NCBI GenBank assembly: GCA_023431185.1
Contig: JAEYXS010000102.1
Coordinates: forward strand, 9,090-73,089
DNA from: Verrucomicrobiota bacterium
GTDB lineage: Bacteria; Verrucomicrobiota; Verrucomicrobiia; Limisphaerales; JAEYXS01
DNA length: 64,000 nt
Direction: 5' to 3'
Shown here: positions 16,907 to 25,605 of the stretch, piece by piece
How positions within the stretch are numbered: the first letter of the stretch is position 1
Layout of the letters: each line of letters begins with the position of its first letter
The notes under the pieces: model-generated
Seen by the model: only the letters and a program-made list of their open reading frames with translations
What the model was told of the DNA's origin: nothing
Databases searched by the model: none
Made by a program: the position numbers and the translations under genes

Positions 16907-17704
16907 ATGTCGTTTACGCCACCCATCACGTGCCGGCTGGAAGTGCTGCCCGGAGCCAGTGTCGCGGAGAAAGTTGCCCATGCGCAGCGCTATGGATTCG
17001 CCGGCATCGCCCTGCCCGGACGTTTTCTCAAATCGTGGCTCGCAGAAGCGCGCGCTTTCCATGCGGACAGCCCCCTGCCCTTTGTCAGCCTTTCGCTGGG
17101 TTTTGAAGGTTCGCTGCTCAGCCCTCAGGCGGCGGTGCGGCAGCAGTGCCGTGACAGCATCCTGCGGCTTTTGGATATCTGCGCGGAATTCAACGCGCAT
17201 CTCTTCAACATCCCGCCCGTGCTAATCCAGGACAACCCCGAACGATTGAAAGACCGGACGCAGCAGGACGCGCTTTTCATTGAACAACTACCGGCGCTGG
17301 GTGAGGCCGCGAAGGCACGCGGCGTGACATTCCTAATCGAACCAGTGAACCGTTATGAGAGCGACTACCTGCATTCCGTGGAGCACGCCGCGCAGCTTTG
17401 CGCGCAAGTGAATCATCCGGCCATCGCGCTCACAGCGGATTTCTTTCACATGCAACTGGAGGAACTGCATGCGGGCGCAGCGCTGGCCAAAGCCGAGAGT
17501 TGGACCAAGCATGTGCACGTGGCCGAGAACACCCGCGTGGAACCCGGTCCAGGCACGCTCAATTTCGCCCCCGGCTTCCGTGCCTTGAAACAGCTCGGCT
17601 ATCGTGGATTGATCGAGGTGGAATGCCGTTCGCTATCCGGTCCAAGCGAGGTGGTGCTGCCGCGTTCGGTTGCGTATCTGCAGCGGGTATGGCAAGAAGC
17701 ATGA
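16907..17704 (+). CDS. Sugar phosphate isomerase/epimerase-like TIM-barrel protein
   Basis: A 265-residue protein of the xylose-isomerase-like/AP endonuclease 2 superfamily. The pattern EKVAHAQRYGFAGIALPG, FLIEPVNRYESDYLHSV, ALTADFFHMQLEEL, HVHVAENTRVEPGPGTLNF and YRGLIEVECR gives the metal-binding Glu, Asp, His and final Glu. Such enzymes epimerise or isomerise ketosugars and inositol derivatives. It is followed after 7 bp by a secreted DUF1593 protein, so the two are probably co-transcribed. The exact sugar is unknown. Confidence 0.85.
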   Translation: MSFTPPITCRLEVLPGASVAEKVAHAQRYGFAGIALPGRFLKSWLAEARAFHADSPLPFVSLSLGFEGSLLSPQAAVRQQCRDSILRLLDICAEFNAHLFNIPPVLIQDNPERLKDRTQQDALFIEQLPALGEAAKARGVTFLIEPVNRYESDYLHSVEHAAQLCAQVNHPAIALTADFFHMQLEELHAGAALAKAESWTKHVHVAENTRVEPGPGTLNFAPGFRALKQLGYRGLIEVECRSLSGPSEVVLPRSVAYLQRVWQEA

Positions 17705-17711
17705 CGCATCC

Positions 17712-19073
17712 ATGAAACGCCTGCTCATACTCGCGCTCATCGGTCTCCTGACTTGGACCAGCCAAGCGGCTGATACCCGGCCACGTCTGCTCGTGCTGAC
17801 TGACATCGGCGGTGATCCGGATGACCAGCAGTCCCTGATCCGGCTGCTGCTGTACGCGAACGAATTCGACATCGAAGGGCTCATCGCCAGCGCGTCCGGC
17901 ACACCCGGAGAACTCAAAGAGAAGGTCACCAAACCCGAACTCATCCGGCAGACCGTGGAGGCTTACGGCAAGGTACGGTCCAAGCTGGTGCAGCATGCCA
18001 AGGGCTATCCGACCGCAGAGCATCTTCTCTCAGTGATCAAGTCAGGCAACCCGGATCGCGGACGGGAAGCCATTGGTGAAGGCAAGGATACCGAAGGCTC
18101 GCGCTGGATCATCAGCGTGGCTGACAAAGAGGATGCACACCCGCTGAACATCAGCATCTGGGGCGGGCAGACGGATTTCGCGCAAGCACTCTGGCGTGTG
18201 CGGAAAGACCGTGGCGAAGCTGGCTTGAAGACTTTCATGGGTAAACTGCGTGTCTATGACATCAACGATCAAGACAAGATCGTGAACTGGGTCTTCAGCG
18301 AGTTTCCTGGCTTGTGGTATATCCTCGCCCAAGCACCGGATGGTCAGGATAAGCGCACCGGAGCGTACCGCGGCGTCTATCTCGGTGGCGATGAATCACT
18401 CACTTCTCCGGCTTGGATCAATGAACATGTGAAGGAGAATCACGGACCGCTGGGTGCGTTATATCCGATGAAAACTTACACCGCGCCCAATCCGCACAAG
18501 ACGATGAAGGAGGGTGACACGCCCTCGTGGTTTTACTTCCTCGCCAATGGCTTGGGTGATGCTGCGCATCCTGAATGGGGCGGTTGGGGTGGCCGGTTTC
18601 GCATCGAAAAGGCCAGCATCTATCGGGATGCCGCTGATTCGCTGAACGGCGTGACCGAACCGCGTGTCTCCGTCTGGCGTTGGCGTCCGGCCTTCCAGAA
18701 TGATTTCGCCGCGCGAATGGACTGGTGTGTGAAAGATTTCGCTGCGGCCAACCATGCACCTGCGGCGGACGTAAATGGCAATCCCGGCACGGACCCGGTC
18801 AAGTTGATGGCCAAACCCGGAGAAAACGTGGAACTCGATGCTACCGGCACCTCCGATCCGGATAAAAATGCCCTGCGCTATCGGTGGTGGATCTACGCGG
18901 AAGCCTCCACACTAGCCGCCGGCAAAATCGAAAATGCCAGTTCTGCACAGGCCAAACTTGCCATCCCCAAGGCCGGTTCCAGTGGCGATATCCACATCAT
19001 TCTGGAAGTAACGGATGGTGGCACCCCGGCACTGACTTCCTACCGTCGCATCATCGTCATAGTGAAGCCCTGA
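17712..19073 (+). CDS. Secreted DUF1593 (nucleoside-hydrolase-like) protein
   Basis: A 453-residue exported protein with signal peptide MKRLLILALIGLLTWTSQA. The body opens RPRLLVLTDIGGDPDDQQSL, the calcium-binding DxGGDPDDxxS motif of nucleoside-hydrolase-like folds. The family includes secreted proteins linked to cellulose binding and plant-polymer growth (Sde182-like). Residues about 350-450 form an Ig/cadherin-like domain (GTSDPDKNALRYRWWIYAE, then IHIILEVTDGG). The start is the ATG at 17712, seven bases after the upstream stop. Substrate and true activity are not known. Confidence 0.82.
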   Translation: MKRLLILALIGLLTWTSQAADTRPRLLVLTDIGGDPDDQQSLIRLLLYANEFDIEGLIASASGTPGELKEKVTKPELIRQTVEAYGKVRSKLVQHAKGYPTAEHLLSVIKSGNPDRGREAIGEGKDTEGSRWIISVADKEDAHPLNISIWGGQTDFAQALWRVRKDRGEAGLKTFMGKLRVYDINDQDKIVNWVFSEFPGLWYILAQAPDGQDKRTGAYRGVYLGGDESLTSPAWINEHVKENHGPLGALYPMKTYTAPNPHKTMKEGDTPSWFYFLANGLGDAAHPEWGGWGGRFRIEKASIYRDAADSLNGVTEPRVSVWRWRPAFQNDFAARMDWCVKDFAAANHAPAADVNGNPGTDPVKLMAKPGENVELDATGTSDPDKNALRYRWWIYAEASTLAAGKIENASSAQAKLAIPKAGSSGDIHIILEVTDGGTPALTSYRRIIVIVKP

Positions 19074-19128
19074 AGCAGAGGTAACTTACGCTTTGCCAAG
19101 GCGGGCGAATTACGCCATCATGACTGCG

Positions 19129-19146
19129 TTGCTGTGTTCACAGCAA
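19129..19146. promoter_or_regulatory. Perfect palindrome upstream of membrane-protein gene
   Basis: TTGCTGTG-TT-CACAGCAA is an 8-bp perfect inverted repeat ending 21 bp before the ATG at 19168. It may be an operator or a 5'-UTR hairpin; no matching repeat was found elsewhere in the window. Confidence 0.4.
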
Positions 19147-19167
19147 GGATAACTGCCGTCGCTCGCC

Positions 19168-20376
19168 ATGAAACATTTTATCATCTTCACACTGATCACG
19201 GCCATGATCGTCGGCACCTGGTCGGCGTTTGCCGCGACCAAGGCTGAGCCCGCCCCCCTCGCGCAAAAGGAGACCAAATCCGACAGCAAGACGCCCGGCA
19301 TGGCAGCCGCCACGGCGCTTTCCACCATCACCGGGGTGGCCATCTCGCCGCTGCTCGGCGTCAGTGCCGTGGGTGCCTACACCTATTTTCAGACGGCCAA
19401 AGAGAACCGCAGCAAGCTCTCTTGGTATGCCCAGCCTTGGTTTTGGGTGACGGCCCTGATCCTCGTCGGTCTGTGTTTTGCGAAAGACACCGTGGGCACG
19501 GCGCTGCCGACCGTCTTGAAGAAGCCGCTGGATATCGCGGATGCGGTGGAGAACAAAATCAGCGGACTCGTGGCCGTGGGAGCTTTCGTGCCGATGGTCG
19601 CGTCGGTTTTTCCCTCACTTGTCTCCAGCGAGCACGCCAATCTCGCCGCGCCTTGGTTCATGGCTGTCATCAATCCGGCCGGCTTGTTGAATTTCATCCT
19701 CGTACCCATCGCGATGATTTCGTTTGTCATCGTCTGGTTGGCCGCCCATTCCATCAATATCCTTATCCTGCTCAGCCCGTTCACAACGGTGGATGCGGCT
19801 CTGAAATCTTTCCGCCTGTTTTTGCTCTCCTTCGTCACGGGCGGGTCCCTGATGGATCCCATGATCGGGGCGGGCATCTCGCTTATCATCATTTTCATCG
19901 CGTATTTCATCGCGGGCTGGTCCTTCCGCGTCACCACGCTGGGCAGCATCTACATCTGGGATGTGCTCACGCTCAAGCGCACCCGGACCAAACCGAAGTT
20001 GAATGAAGTCTGGGGCTTCCTCTCCGTGGAATTGAGCAAAGTACCCGTCCGCACTTATGGCAAGCTGGTGCGTGATGCCAGCGGCCGGCTCACTTTCGAG
20101 TATCGTCCTTGGCTCTTCCTGCCCAAACGCACCTTGGTCCTTCCCTTGGGCGAATATTCAGTGGGCGAAGGGCTCATCAACTCCTTCATCGTGAAGAATG
20201 AAGGGGACGATGAATACGAACTGGTCACCCTGCCCCCGCGCTACCGCACGCATGAAGAGGCAGTCGCCCGGGCCTATGAACTGGCCGGAGTGCGGGAGAT
20301 CGGCTTCGTCAAAGGCTTCAAATCCTTCATCAAATCCTTGTTCGGCGGCACGGATGAGCCAGTAAAAGCGACTTAA
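19168..20376 (+). CDS. Unknown multi-pass inner-membrane protein with exported N-terminus
   Basis: A 402-residue protein I do not recognise. It begins with a signal-like helix (to about residue 23), then a polar Lys/Ala/Pro linker, then about six membrane segments between residues 47 and 265 (for example FWVTALILVGLCFA, FMAVINPAGLLNFILVPIAM, ISLIIIFIAYFIAGWSF). The C-terminal about 135 residues are soluble, with YRPWLFLPKRTLVLPLGEYS and a likely beta-rich domain. It is preceded by a palindrome and is convergent with the sulfatase gene. No transport or enzymatic motif could be assigned. Confidence 0.75.
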   Translation: MKHFIIFTLITAMIVGTWSAFAATKAEPAPLAQKETKSDSKTPGMAAATALSTITGVAISPLLGVSAVGAYTYFQTAKENRSKLSWYAQPWFWVTALILVGLCFAKDTVGTALPTVLKKPLDIADAVENKISGLVAVGAFVPMVASVFPSLVSSEHANLAAPWFMAVINPAGLLNFILVPIAMISFVIVWLAAHSINILILLSPFTTVDAALKSFRLFLLSFVTGGSLMDPMIGAGISLIIIFIAYFIAGWSFRVTTLGSIYIWDVLTLKRTRTKPKLNEVWGFLSVELSKVPVRTYGKLVRDASGRLTFEYRPWLFLPKRTLVLPLGEYSVGEGLINSFIVKNEGDDEYELVTLPPRYRTHEEAVARAYELAGVREIGFVKGFKSFIKSLFGGTDEPVKAT

Positions 20377-20381
20377 TATTT

Positions 20382-21905
20382 TCAGTTCAAACTGTCGAGT
20401 GCCGGAAACGGAAAATCCGCTGATTTCGTCCGCTGCTCGCGCATGATCTTCTCCAGCTTCGCCACGATGTCCGGATGCTGCGCGGAGACATCCTTGGTCT
20501 CGGCACGATCCGTCGCCAGATTGTAGAGTTCGATACGGTAATCGGGATTGCCTTTCCGCAGCAGATTGCGCCGGATGCCCTTCCAGTCCCCCATGCGCAC
20601 GCTTTGCTGGCCCGTGTAGCCGGGGAACTCGCGATAGAGGAAGGCCCGCTCCGGCTGCTTCTTGCCAAGCAACGTGGGTGCGAAGGAGATGCCGTCCAGA
20701 CCCTTGGGTGTCTTGGCCTTGGCCTCAACCAGTTCAAGCAACGTGGGCATCCAATCTTCAAAGCCGGTCACCCGATCGCTGACACCGGGTTTGATCTTGC
20801 CCTTCCAACGGATGATACCGGGCACACGATAGCCACCTTCATAGAGTGTGCCTTTGCCATCACGCAAACCGCCGCTGGAATTGAAGAAGGCGCAATCCGT
20901 TCCCGCCAGTCCTTGGTGCGTGCCGTTTAGCGGACCATTATCACTGGTAAAGATAAAAATCGTATTTTCATCCAACCCAAGCTCGGTGATGAGTTTCATC
21001 ATCCGGCCGATGTCCCGGTCCATGCGCGTGATCATGGCGGCGTAGGCCGCCTTGGGCTTGAAGTGCGGGATGTAGCCCTTGCCACCGGGATACGGCGGAT
21101 CGTCCCAGAGACCAAGATACTCTTTCAGCGAATCATCCGGCACCTGCAAGGCAACGTGTGGCACCGTCGTGGGCCAGTAGAGGAAGAAAGGGCGCGACTT
21201 GTTCTCGCGCACAAATTCCAGCGCCTTGTCCGTGATCAAATCGCCGGAATACTCGGTGCCTTGGAAGCGCTTATAGCTCTCCGGTTTCGCCGGATCTTCC
21301 TCGGGTGTCAGTTTATCATGCGCTGAGAAGGCCTGGTTCTTCAGGTCGATGGTCTGGTCATTATCCCACAGGTAGGTCGGATAGAAATTGTGCGCTACAC
21401 CCTGGCAATTGTAACCGAACCAGCGGTCAAATCCCTGCTTGAGTGGCTCGCCCGTGCTTCCTGGACCGCCCAAGCCCCACTTGCCAAAGCCGCCGGTGAT
21501 ATAACCCTGTGCCTGTAACAGCTCAGCTATCGTCACCGTCGCGTCCGGGATGGGATGTTGGCCTTCTTTGGCCGGCTTTCCGATCTTGGGCAGGTTGGCC
21601 CCCTCCATCTGCCGGTTATTGCGGATGAAAGCGTGGCCAGGATGCATCCCGGTCATCAACACACAACGTGAAGGTGCACAAACGGCATTTCCAGAATAAT
21701 GCTGTGTCAGCCGCACGCCTTCAGCGGCCATGCGGTCGAGATTGGGTGTTTTGATCTTGGTCTGGCCGTAGGCACCGATGTCACCATAGCCCAGATCATC
21801 GGCGATGATGAAGACGATGTTCGGTTGCTTGCTGGCGGCATGAGCATGCAGGGAGAAAAGCAACAGCAGGAAACACACTGCCCGGCGGAGGTACGGGGTA
21901 ATCAT
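20382..21905 (-). CDS. Secreted family S1 sulfatase (arylsulfatase-like)
   Basis: A 507-residue exported sulfatase with a signal peptide at residues 1-24. PNIVFIIADDLGYGDIGAYG supplies the metal-binding aspartates, and CAPSRCVLMTG (Cys76) is the CxPxR formylglycine motif; Cys76 should be converted to formylglycine by a maturase not seen here. Later features are FFLYWPTTVPH, IFIFTSDNG and RDGKGTLYEGGYRVPGI. It hydrolyses sulfate esters, probably on polysaccharides outside the cytoplasm. It diverges from a CBM9-like lipoprotein and a GH-A glycosidase, which together suggest use of a sulfated glycan. Confidence 0.93.
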   Translation of the reverse strand: MITPYLRRAVCFLLLLFSLHAHAASKQPNIVFIIADDLGYGDIGAYGQTKIKTPNLDRMAAEGVRLTQHYSGNAVCAPSRCVLMTGMHPGHAFIRNNRQMEGANLPKIGKPAKEGQHPIPDATVTIAELLQAQGYITGGFGKWGLGGPGSTGEPLKQGFDRWFGYNCQGVAHNFYPTYLWDNDQTIDLKNQAFSAHDKLTPEEDPAKPESYKRFQGTEYSGDLITDKALEFVRENKSRPFFLYWPTTVPHVALQVPDDSLKEYLGLWDDPPYPGGKGYIPHFKPKAAYAAMITRMDRDIGRMMKLITELGLDENTIFIFTSDNGPLNGTHQGLAGTDCAFFNSSGGLRDGKGTLYEGGYRVPGIIRWKGKIKPGVSDRVTGFEDWMPTLLELVEAKAKTPKGLDGISFAPTLLGKKQPERAFLYREFPGYTGQQSVRMGDWKGIRRNLLRKGNPDYRIELYNLATDRAETKDVSAQHPDIVAKLEKIMREQRTKSADFPFPALDSLN

Positions 21906-22016
21906 GCTCTAAGTAGTAACCGGACTGAAAAGATGAAGCAACTCTCACTAATGCCAGATAGTTGACAATTCAATCCGTTACGGCTGACTCTGGTGCCAGC
22001 CAATCCACATACTGCC

Positions 22017-22778
22017 ATGCGCCATTATTTCGCCTGTCTGATCGTCTTTAGCCTGTTGACCATTGGCTGTGCTTCACCCCAAGCCCAGCAGGTCACACCC
22101 GCAACCGCTACCACTCCCGCCCGCGCTACGATTCCCAAGTTCAGCGCCAAACTGACCATCGATGGCAAGCTGGATGAAGCCGTTTGGAAAAGTGCGCTCC
22201 TGCTGAATCCCCTCACCCCAAATCGTGGCGAAGGCAAAGATTCCGAAGGCACCGAGATCCGCGCGTTTTACGACGACACCGCCATCTACCTCAGTTGGGT
22301 CTGCACCGACCACGACATCCAAGCCACCTTCACCAATCGCGACAGCATGTTCTGGAATGAAGAAGTCGCGGAACTCTTCCTCGCGCCGGACAAGCTCGAC
22401 AAGTATTACGAGCTGCAATGGAACCCGCTCGGTGCCGTATTTGACGCCATCATCTACAACACGCTCGGGCCCGATGGCATCTCGAAGAAGATCGATGGCG
22501 ACTGGGCCTACACCGCCAAGGGCATGCGTAGTGCGGTGAAGGTCGATGGCACGGTGGCGAATGCACAAGACACGGACCGCTCATGGACGGTGGAAGCAAT
22601 CATACCCTTCGCCGACTTCGGCCTCACCGCCCCCAAGCCCGGCACCGTATGGCGCGCCAACTTCTACCGCTTCTCACGCGGCAAGAACAAACCCGAACTC
22701 CAACTAAGCTGGTCCCCCACCCGCCTGCCAAGTTTTCATCAGCCGAACCGGTTTGGGTATTTGGAATTTGGGCGGTAG
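22017..22778 (+). CDS. CBM9-like carbohydrate-binding lipoprotein
   Basis: A 253-residue lipoprotein. The signal peptide ends with the lipobox LTIG-Cys. A Pro/Ala/Thr linker follows, and then a family 9-type beta-sandwich: LTIDGKLDEAVWKSALLLNP, IRAFYDDTAIYLSWVCTD, FWNEEVAELFLAPD, WTVEAIIPFADFGLTAPKPG and WRANFYRFSRG. This fold binds sugars or coordinates calcium in xylanases and many secreted Verrucomicrobial proteins. The ATG at 22017 is preferred over a GTG at 21993, because it gives a normal lipoprotein signal. It lies 17 bp ahead of the glycosidase gene, so both are probably one operon. Confidence 0.85.
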   Translation: MRHYFACLIVFSLLTIGCASPQAQQVTPATATTPARATIPKFSAKLTIDGKLDEAVWKSALLLNPLTPNRGEGKDSEGTEIRAFYDDTAIYLSWVCTDHDIQATFTNRDSMFWNEEVAELFLAPDKLDKYYELQWNPLGAVFDAIIYNTLGPDGISKKIDGDWAYTAKGMRSAVKVDGTVANAQDTDRSWTVEAIIPFADFGLTAPKPGTVWRANFYRFSRGKNKPELQLSWSPTRLPSFHQPNRFGYLEFGR

Positions 22779-22795
22779 AAACAATTAAACCTCCT

Positions 22796-24193
22796 ATGCG
22801 ATCGATAATTCACATCTGCATTCTCTTGCTCTTCACTGGGACTTCGCTTCAAGCAGCCGCCCCCATCAAGCTCCATCCGGCCAATCCCCATTACTTCGAA
22901 TGGCGCGGCCGGCCCACTGTGCTCATCACCTCAGCGGAGCACTATGGGGCGCTGGTGAACCTGGATTTCAACTACTATACCTACTTGCGTACGTTGGAAC
23001 GGGATGGCCTGAACAACACGCGCGTCTTCAGTGGCGCGTATTGCGAAAATCCAACGGCCTTCAACATCACCAGCAACACGCTAGCGCCATTGACGGGCCG
23101 CTTCATCACCCCTTGGGCCCGCAGCAGCACACCCGGCTACGCAAATGGCGGCAACAAGTTTGACCTCAACGAATGGGATCCGGTCTATTTCTTGCGCCTG
23201 CAGGATTTTATGCGCGAGGCAGGTAAACGTGGCATTGTCGTGGAGTTCACTCTCTTCTGCCCTTTCTACAAAGATGATATGTGGGCGCTCAGCCCGATGA
23301 ATTCCGCAAACAACGTCAACGGCATCGGCTCGGTGAACCGCACGAACGTCTATACCCTCGACAAGCATGGCGGACTGCTGGGGGTGCAGGAAGCACTGGT
23401 GCGCAAGCTCGTCGCCGAATTGAAGGACTGCGATAATCTCATGTGGGAGATCTGCAACGAACCCTACTTCGGCGGTGTGACGATGGAATGGCAGCATCGC
23501 ATCGCCGATGTGATCGTGGACGCTGAGAAGAACTTCAAGCGCAAGCACCTCATCACACAAAATATTGCGAACGGCAAAAAGAAGATCGAGAACCCCCACC
23601 CGGCCATTTCGGTCTTCAACTTTCACTACGCCAGTCCGCCCGACGCGGTGGCCATGAACTACGGACTGAACAAGGTCATCGGGGACAATGAAACCGGCTT
23701 CAAAGGTACCGGGGATGCACATTACCGTATGGAAGCATGGGAATTCATCCTCGCCGGCGGCGCGCTCTACAACAATTTGGACTACTCCTTCGCCGTGGGC
23801 CATGAGGATGGCACTTACCAGTATCCCCCAAAGCAACCCGGCGGCGGCAATCCCGTTTTCCGCCAGCAGATGAAGACATTGAAAGATTTCATCCACAGCT
23901 TCGATTTCGTGCGGATGAAGCCCGACAAATCATTCATCAAATCCGGCATCCCTGAAAAAGCCCGTGTGCAAGCGCTCGCTGAATCCGGCAAACAATACGC
24001 CGCTTATCTCAAGGGAGACGGCATCGGAGCCATCACCCTGAATCTGCCCAAAGGCCGCTATCGCACAGAATGGATTGATGTCCTTAGTGGGGAGTCGATT
24101 GCACCAGCGGCCATCAATCATACGGGCGGACCGATGACCGTAGTCGCACCGCCAGGAACCAAGGAAATCGCTTTTCGGGCCAAAGCACGCTGA
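22796..24193 (+). CDS. Secreted clan GH-A glycoside hydrolase (cellulase/DUF4038-like)
   Basis: A 465-residue exported TIM-barrel glycosidase. The signal peptide covers about residues 1-20. HPANPHYFEWRGRPTVLITS is the typical start of this group. LMWEICNEPYFGG gives the acid/base Glu of the NEP motif, and VIGDNETGFKG gives a likely nucleophile Glu. A small C-terminal beta domain follows (AAYLKGDGIGAITLNLPKGR, then EWIDVLSGE). The polymer is unknown. The ATG at 22796 is used; the long upstream open extension overlaps the lipoprotein gene in another frame and is not real. It is probably co-transcribed with the CBM9 lipoprotein. Confidence 0.85.
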   Translation: MRSIIHICILLLFTGTSLQAAAPIKLHPANPHYFEWRGRPTVLITSAEHYGALVNLDFNYYTYLRTLERDGLNNTRVFSGAYCENPTAFNITSNTLAPLTGRFITPWARSSTPGYANGGNKFDLNEWDPVYFLRLQDFMREAGKRGIVVEFTLFCPFYKDDMWALSPMNSANNVNGIGSVNRTNVYTLDKHGGLLGVQEALVRKLVAELKDCDNLMWEICNEPYFGGVTMEWQHRIADVIVDAEKNFKRKHLITQNIANGKKKIENPHPAISVFNFHYASPPDAVAMNYGLNKVIGDNETGFKGTGDAHYRMEAWEFILAGGALYNNLDYSFAVGHEDGTYQYPPKQPGGGNPVFRQQMKTLKDFIHSFDFVRMKPDKSFIKSGIPEKARVQALAESGKQYAAYLKGDGIGAITLNLPKGRYRTEWIDVLSGESIAPAAINHTGGPMTVVAPPGTKEIAFRAKAR

Positions 24194-24343
24194 TGAGTTG
24201 AAGCGTGCCGATCACACGACGGCCCAACACCGTCGATTGCGAGTCCATTTCAGGCACCGACTGCAAACTCAGAGTTTCTCACCGCCGTGGTCCAGAAGGG
24301 CAATCGCAAATCACAGCATCTTTTTTTGTAACTATTGAGCCGG

Positions 24344-24370
24344 AATGCTTAAGTATAAAGGTGAAGCATT
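24344..24370 (+). promoter_or_regulatory. Stem-loop enclosing the ribosome binding site of the next gene
   Basis: AATGCTT (24344-24350) pairs perfectly with AAGCATT (24364-24370), and the loop holds AAAGGTG, the apparent Shine-Dalgarno. The ATG follows directly at 24371. This could tune translation. Confidence 0.4.
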
Positions 24371-25576
24371 ATGAATCTTAAAACCATCCTGGCCATCTCC
24401 TTGGGGGCGAACGTTTTGCTCGCGGCACTTGCGCTCCGCAACCCCTCACCCGCCCCGGTTAAAGCAGTAACCGAGGCACCATCAGCACCCGTTACACCGC
24501 AGTCCAAAGTGGTGAAACAGACAGTCACCAATACGATAACCAAGCAGATCACCTGGGAGTTGGTGGAATCGGCGGATTACAGGGAATACATCGCCAACCT
24601 GCGCTCCATCGGCTGCCCGGAGGAAACCATCCGCGACATCATCATCGCCGATGTGAACAAGCTCTACGACAAGAAGAAGAAGGAGATCCGGGGGGAGCCA
24701 AAGAAATTCGAATACTGGAAGTCCGGCAACCCATTCATGGCCGCGATGGACACTGGCCTGATGAACAAGTTGAAAGCCTTGGACGAGGAGAAGAACGCCG
24801 TGTTGCGGGCCTTGGGTATCAAGCCTGATGCCAAAACCGAGCTGACACAGGCCATGGTCGTGAATCCACTTGAGATGATGATGGATTTTCTGCCGGATGA
24901 CAAGAAGGCCCGGGTTGTGAAAATCATGTCTGACATGCAAACCAAAATGATGGAAGCCAGCAAAGACGGAGCGGACACGGAAGCCATGGGTAAAGCCATG
25001 CAGGACATGGAAACGGCACTCAAAGGCGTGCTCACGCCACAGGAATACCTGGACTACCAGTTACGGTTCTCCATGACCGCCAACATGTTACGAAACCAGG
25101 TCGCCGGCTTTGATCCGAACGAGGAGGAGTTCATGAGGGTCTTCAAGCTCCGGGAGGCTTTCGACAGCGAGTATTCGCCCATGACGCGGGGCAACGAATC
25201 CGATGACCAGCGAAAAAGCCGGGAGGCGGCGGAGAAGAAGCTGAAGGAGGACATCAAGGCATCCCTCGGATCGGAGCGTTATGCCGACTATGAGCGGGCG
25301 CAGGACTGGAGCTTTCAGCAAATCTACCGGGCAGCCAAGAAAGCCGACCTGGACACCGCCGCTGCCATCAAAGTGCATGACATGAAGAAGATCGTCGAGC
25401 AGGAGACCAGGAAAGTGCGCAACAATAATGACCTGACCCCAGAGCAAAAGAATCAGGCGCTCCAAGGCATCCAGCAGCAGACGGAGTCATCAGTCAAGGC
25501 GGTGCTGGGTGAAAAGGGTTGGGAGCAATACAACCGGGGCAACAACACTTTCTGGCTAAAAAACATCCACCAGTAA
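24371..25576 (+). CDS. Membrane-anchored, alpha-helical protein of unknown function
   Basis: A 401-residue protein I do not recognise. It has one N-terminal hydrophobic segment (ILAISLGANVLLAALAL) acting as anchor or signal, a Pro/Ala/Val linker, then a highly charged helical body with likely coiled coils. Two stretches look like degenerate repeats around RDIIIADVNKLYDKKKKEIR and LTPQEYLDYQLRFSMTANML, followed by SLGSERYADYERAQDWSFQQ. The C-terminal half resembles Spy/LTxxQ-like helical proteins (LTPEQKNQALQGIQQQTESS), but no family is claimed. It probably acts in the periplasm. Its start follows a stem-loop that holds the ribosome binding site. Confidence 0.75.
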   Translation: MNLKTILAISLGANVLLAALALRNPSPAPVKAVTEAPSAPVTPQSKVVKQTVTNTITKQITWELVESADYREYIANLRSIGCPEETIRDIIIADVNKLYDKKKKEIRGEPKKFEYWKSGNPFMAAMDTGLMNKLKALDEEKNAVLRALGIKPDAKTELTQAMVVNPLEMMMDFLPDDKKARVVKIMSDMQTKMMEASKDGADTEAMGKAMQDMETALKGVLTPQEYLDYQLRFSMTANMLRNQVAGFDPNEEEFMRVFKLREAFDSEYSPMTRGNESDDQRKSREAAEKKLKEDIKASLGSERYADYERAQDWSFQQIYRAAKKADLDTAAAIKVHDMKKIVEQETRKVRNNNDLTPEQKNQALQGIQQQTESSVKAVLGEKGWEQYNRGNNTFWLKNIHQ

Positions 25577-25605
25577 TCGGCTGGGTTGATCAAACTGGCA
25601 GCCGG

